From UBA7805 sp036146215 (GTDB lineage: Bacteria > Planctomycetota > Planctomycetia > Pirellulales > UBA7805), in assembly GCA_036146215.1 (NCBI GenBank), contig JAYYJN010000221.1:1-17712 (forward strand): a stretch of 17,712 nucleotides of DNA, given 5' to 3'. This document shows positions 14,684 through 17,712 of the stretch, piece by piece. The notes under the pieces are model-generated. The model did not search any database, was not told where the DNA came from, and saw only the letters and a list, made by a program, of their open reading frames with translations. The first letter of the stretch is position 1. Each line of letters opens with the position of its first letter. The translations under genes and the position numbers were made by a program.

Positions 14684-14730
14684 CAACACGATGTTGTAGT
14701 TCATAGGGTGTCAACTACAATATATTGGTG
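14684..14730 (+). promoter_or_regulatory. Candidate tandem NrdR boxes controlling nrdJ
   Basis: NrdR represses ribonucleotide reductase genes by binding two 16-bp palindromic boxes about three helical turns apart. CTACAATATATTGGTG (14715-14730) has the full core CAATATATTG of the known consensus. CAACACGATGTTGTAG (14684-14699) is weaker but keeps C-A, the central A-T, and T-T-G. Their centres are 31 bp apart, with 15 bp between boxes, the typical pair geometry. The nrdR gene is not in the window. The motif is read by eye from memory of the consensus. Confidence 0.6.
14691..14723 (+). repeat. 11-bp inverted repeat linking the two NrdR boxes
   Basis: ATGTTGTAGTT at 14691-14701 pairs with AACTACAATAT at 14713-14723 (ten Watson-Crick pairs, one G-T), with an 11-base loop. 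In RNA it would be a hairpin near the 5' end of the nrdJ transcript. CTACAAT also occurs at the -10 (14667-14673), so three related copies lie within 60 bases. Confidence 0.55.
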
Positions 14731-14886
14731 ATTGTTTAACTCTTTCGGGGGGGTATATACGCCACTTCTTCGAGAGAACGATTGCCAGCAGGGCCAGCAA
14801 GGCTCGGTGAAGGCCGCGTAAGTGTAATTTTGTATAGTTAATTTGGAATGGATGCCCCGCACCTCTAGCCCGAAAGGATTCGCGCG

Positions 14887-17712
14887 ATGGCTACTGTCGA
14901 CGTGGACGTTTCCGCAAAAAATCTGATGAACTCAAAAAACCGGGAAACGAAGAACGGACTTTCTTTTCAGCCTTACTTCTGTCCGGTCGATGTTGCCGAT
15001 CCTTTCGACACCGTTACGTGGGAGAAACGTAGCGCAGAGATCAAAGGGGAAAGCGGGGAATTGCTGTTTGAGCAGAGCGATTGTGAGATCCCTGCCGACT
15101 GGAGTCAGCTCGCCACAAACATCGTGGTGAGTAAGTATTTTTATGGTGAGATCAATACACCGGAGCGCGAAAGCAGCGTGCGGCAATTGATTCATCGTGT
15201 CAGTCGAACCATCACGGATTGGGGGCTACAGGATGGATACTTTGCATCTCCCGAAGATGGTGAACAGTTTTATCGCGAACTCTCTTGGCTCTGTTTGCAC
15301 CAGCATGGGGCATTCAATTCACCGGTCTGGTTTAACGTGGGACTTTATCATCAATACGGTGTCACCGGAGCACAGTGCAATTGGCACTGGGATCCTGAGT
15401 CGAGCACAGTGCGGCAACCAGAAAACCCATATGAATTTCCTCAGGGTTCGGCATGCTTTATCCAGAGTGTAACGGATAATATGGAAGCCATTATGTCACT
15501 GGCAACCAGTGAAGCTATGCTTTTCAAATTCGGTAGTGGAACCGGAACCGATCTTTCAACACTCCGGTCCCATCGTGAAAAGCTTTCTGGCGGGGGACGA
15601 CCCTCCGGGCCGCTTTCCTTTATGCGAGTGTATGACCAAATCGCCGGGGTGGTAAAGAGTGGTGGCAAAACGCGAAGAGCTGCGAAAATGCAATCCCTCA
15701 AAGTTTGGCATCCAGATATTATGGACTTTATTGAATGCAAAGCCAAAGAGGAAGCGAAAGCGCATTGCCTGATCGAAAAGGGTGGCTACGAATCAAATTT
15801 CAATGGTGAAGCATACAGTTCCATCATGTTCCAAAATGCAAATCTTTCGGTCCGAGTGACTGATGATTTCATGAATGCGGTTGTCGAAGATGGGGAGTGG
15901 AAAACCCGCTGGGTAACCGATTCTCGAAAGCATGGCCCAACCTATCAGGCCCAAGAGATCATGCAGAAGATGTCTGAGATGGCATGGAAGTGTGGAGATC
16001 CGGGTGTTCAATACGACACCACGATTAATCGCTGGCACACGTGCCCCAATTCGGGTCGCATAAATGCGAGCAATCCGTGCAGCGAATACATGTTCCTGGA
16101 TGATACCGCATGCAATCTTGCTAGTATAAATCTGATGAAGATGTGCAAGCCAGATGGTTCGTTCGATGCAGATCGATTCACCAGGGCTTGTCGCATTTTC
16201 TTTGTGGCGCAAGAAATTCTGGTCGACCATGCCAGTTATCCCACTGCAGTGATTGCCGCAAATAGCCATCGTTACCGCCCGCTTGGGCTGGGCTATTCGA
16301 ACTTAGGAAGTCTTCTGATGACATCGGGACATGCCTATGATTCGGATGCCGGTTACGGGATTTGTGGCGCCATCACCGCACTGCTCCACGGAGCGGCCAA
16401 CCGCACCAGTGCTGAGTTGGCTTCAGTAGTTGGTGCGTTCGAAGGCTTTGACTCCAATCGAGAGGAAATGTTGCGGGTCATGCAAATGCATAAAGATGCG
16501 GTCGAACAAATCAATCCGGCCTGCCCAGATGCCCTGAAAAATTCCGCCCGCAATATTTGGGAAGATGTAATCCGCGACGGAACAGAGCACGGGTTCCGCA
16601 ACGCACAAGCAACTGTATTGGCTCCTACTGGAACAATCAGTTTTCTTATGGACTGCGACACGACAGGCATTGAGCCAGATATTGCGTTGGTTAAATACAA
16701 ACAACTGGCGGGTGGAGGCATGTTGAAAATTCTCAACAAGTCGGTACCGCACGCACTGGAAACACTTGGTTACGATCAGCCGCAGATTGAATCGATCACG
16801 GCGTATATCGATAAAAATGACAAGCTTGAGGGAGCTCCTGGAATTAAGGAAGAGGATCTGCCGGTCTTCGACTGTGCCTTCGAGCCGTCTGGTGGTGGTC
16901 GTTCGATCGACTGGAAGGCGCACGTCAAGATGATGGCGGCAGCACAGCCCTTCCTCTCGGGAGCGATTTCAAAAACAGTTAACATGCCTGCAACAAGCAC
17001 GGTAGATGATGTGGCTGAAGCATACACTTGGGGCTGGCGTTTAGGTCTCAAAGCGCTTGCCATCTATCGGGATGGCTCGAAACAGAGCCAGCCGCTTTCA
17101 ACCGCTACGGAAGGCGACAAGGCGGAAAAGAAACAGGTGAGCAAGCCTCGGCGGGAACGGCTGCCTGATACCCGTCGGTCGATCACCCATAAATTCAGTG
17201 TTGATGGGCACGAAGGATATCTCAACGTGGGGCTCTATGAGGATGGACGCCCAGGCGAGGTTTTCATCACCATGGCCAAAGAGGGTAGCACGATTGGCGG
17301 ACTGATGGATTCGTTTGGAACCGCGGTCTCCATGAGCCTCCAATACGGTGTTCCAATGCAGGTGTTAGTGAATAAATTTTCGCATACACGATTTGACCCC
17401 ATGGGCTTTACGAAGAACCCTGATATCCGTTACGCAAAGAGTTTGGTCGACTATATTTTCCGATGGATGGGATGTCAGTTTATTCCTGGTTTTCGTGAAG
17501 CGAATCTTGGGATTCCCCCAAAAAATTCTACCGGTGAAGAGGGCGATAAGGCAGGAGACGGGGAAACGGCTACTTCGCCCGTCACCAAGAAGGATGACGG
17601 GCAAAAGCAAAGCCAGGGATTGTCGGAAAAGGCTGATACATCCGTTTCCAAGCTGTTGCAGAAACCCTCCCATTCCAATGGAAATGGGCATAGCCACAAT
17701 GGAAATGGGCAC
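14887..17712 (+). CDS. nrdJ: Class II (adenosylcobalamin-dependent) ribonucleotide reductase, 5' part
   Basis: NrdJ reduces ribonucleotides to deoxyribonucleotides with a thiyl radical made from vitamin B12, with or without oxygen. The frame stays open for 942 codons and runs off the window. C190 in QGSACFIQSV and C409 in DTACNLASINL form the redox pair. N396, C398 and E400 in NPCSEYMF are the active-site triad. FGSGTGTDLSTLRS and SGGGRPSGPLSFM follow the first cysteine, VLAPTGTISFLMDCDT the triad; KTVNMPATST and WRLGLKALAIYRDGSK come near the end of the barrel. No ATP-cone is seen at the N-terminus. The start is ATG 14887, eight bases after AAAGGA. The tail becomes low-complexity and His/Asn/Gly-rich; the C-terminal cysteines lie outside the window. 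With thyA and folA upstream, the window covers several steps of DNA precursor supply. Confidence 0.95.
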   Translation, partial: MATVDVDVSAKNLMNSKNRETKNGLSFQPYFCPVDVADPFDTVTWEKRSAEIKGESGELLFEQSDCEIPADWSQLATNIVVSKYFYGEINTPERESSVRQLIHRVSRTITDWGLQDGYFASPEDGEQFYRELSWLCLHQHGAFNSPVWFNVGLYHQYGVTGAQCNWHWDPESSTVRQPENPYEFPQGSACFIQSVTDNMEAIMSLATSEAMLFKFGSGTGTDLSTLRSHREKLSGGGRPSGPLSFMRVYDQIAGVVKSGGKTRRAAKMQSLKVWHPDIMDFIECKAKEEAKAHCLIEKGGYESNFNGEAYSSIMFQNANLSVRVTDDFMNAVVEDGEWKTRWVTDSRKHGPTYQAQEIMQKMSEMAWKCGDPGVQYDTTINRWHTCPNSGRINASNPCSEYMFLDDTACNLASINLMKMCKPDGSFDADRFTRACRIFFVAQEILVDHASYPTAVIAANSHRYRPLGLGYSNLGSLLMTSGHAYDSDAGYGICGAITALLHGAANRTSAELASVVGAFEGFDSNREEMLRVMQMHKDAVEQINPACPDALKNSARNIWEDVIRDGTEHGFRNAQATVLAPTGTISFLMDCDTTGIEPDIALVKYKQLAGGGMLKILNKSVPHALETLGYDQPQIESITAYIDKNDKLEGAPGIKEEDLPVFDCAFEPSGGGRSIDWKAHVKMMAAAQPFLSGAISKTVNMPATSTVDDVAEAYTWGWRLGLKALAIYRDGSKQSQPLSTATEGDKAEKKQVSKPRRERLPDTRRSITHKFSVDGHEGYLNVGLYEDGRPGEVFITMAKEGSTIGGLMDSFGTAVSMSLQYGVPMQVLVNKFSHTRFDPMGFTKNPDIRYAKSLVDYIFRWMGCQFIPGFREANLGIPPKNSTGEEGDKAGDGETATSPVTKKDDGQKQSQGLSEKADTSVSKLLQKPSHSNGNGHSHNGNGH
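17677..17711 (+). repeat. 21-base in-frame repeat coding NGNGH in the nrdJ tail
   Basis: AATGGAAATGGGCA occurs at 17677-17690 and again at 17698-17711, a 21-base (seven-codon) period. The repeat codes for NGNGH units separated by SH. It probably continues past the window edge. Such a flexible, His-rich linker before the C-terminal cysteine tail may be elastic in length between strains. Confidence 0.7.

Noticed and set aside
14833..14838. TATAGT as a second -10 element close to nrdJ
   Set aside because: No -35-like sequence lies 15-19 bases upstream.
14740..14880. A cobalamin riboswitch before the B12-dependent reductase
   Set aside because: GCCACT at 14761-14766 and CGGTGAAGGCC further on recall parts of it, but they are in the wrong order and the conserved B12-box context is absent.
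15793..16923. Two minus-strand frames of 158 and 166 codons inside nrdJ
   Set aside because: Antisense shadows of the nrdJ frame, whose active-site motifs are unambiguous.

Overview
This 17.7 kb window reads as ordinary bacterial chromosome, most probably from a planctomycete or a close PVC-group relative. The case rests on three things: a short pseudopilin-like protein with an H-X9-D signature, a plasmid-free set of housekeeping genes with a class II (B12-dependent) ribonucleotide reductase, and the order hpf, PTS IIA, HPr, EI. The taxon is an inference. Many starts lack a clear Shine-Dalgarno sequence. No insertion sequence, phage gene, CRISPR array, tRNA or rRNA was recognised.

Left part (1-7553). 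The 3' part of epmA (EF-P lysine ligase) converges on a minus-strand group: a small unknown gene, thyA and folA, which together make and recycle folate for dTMP. Divergent from this group is murJ (lipid II flippase). It is followed by four closely spaced plus-strand genes: a 2Fe-2S ferredoxin, a PII-like signal protein, a molybdopterin-fold protein and a degenerate pseudopilin. lysA (diaminopimelate decarboxylase) converges on them from the right.

Middle part (8005-13638). A ribosome hibernation factor is followed by three soluble phosphotransferase proteins: IIA, HPr and enzyme I. No sugar-specific EIIB or EIIC is present, so the set looks like a regulatory PTS. Next come a DUF2344 protein and RNase E/G.

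Right part (13842-17712). rplU (bL21) is followed by a gene-poor stretch of about 730 bases. Its last 240 bases hold a sigma70-type promoter, a candidate pair of NrdR boxes spaced 31 bp centre to centre, and a long leader before the class II reductase gene nrdJ, which runs off the window.

No clearly new multi-gene system is visible. The points most worth a second look are the nrdJ control region, the PII-like protein that lacks both C-loop arginines, the structured leader and possible upstream ORF before the EI gene, the changed catalytic loop of EI, and the pseudopilin with Arg at the processing site.
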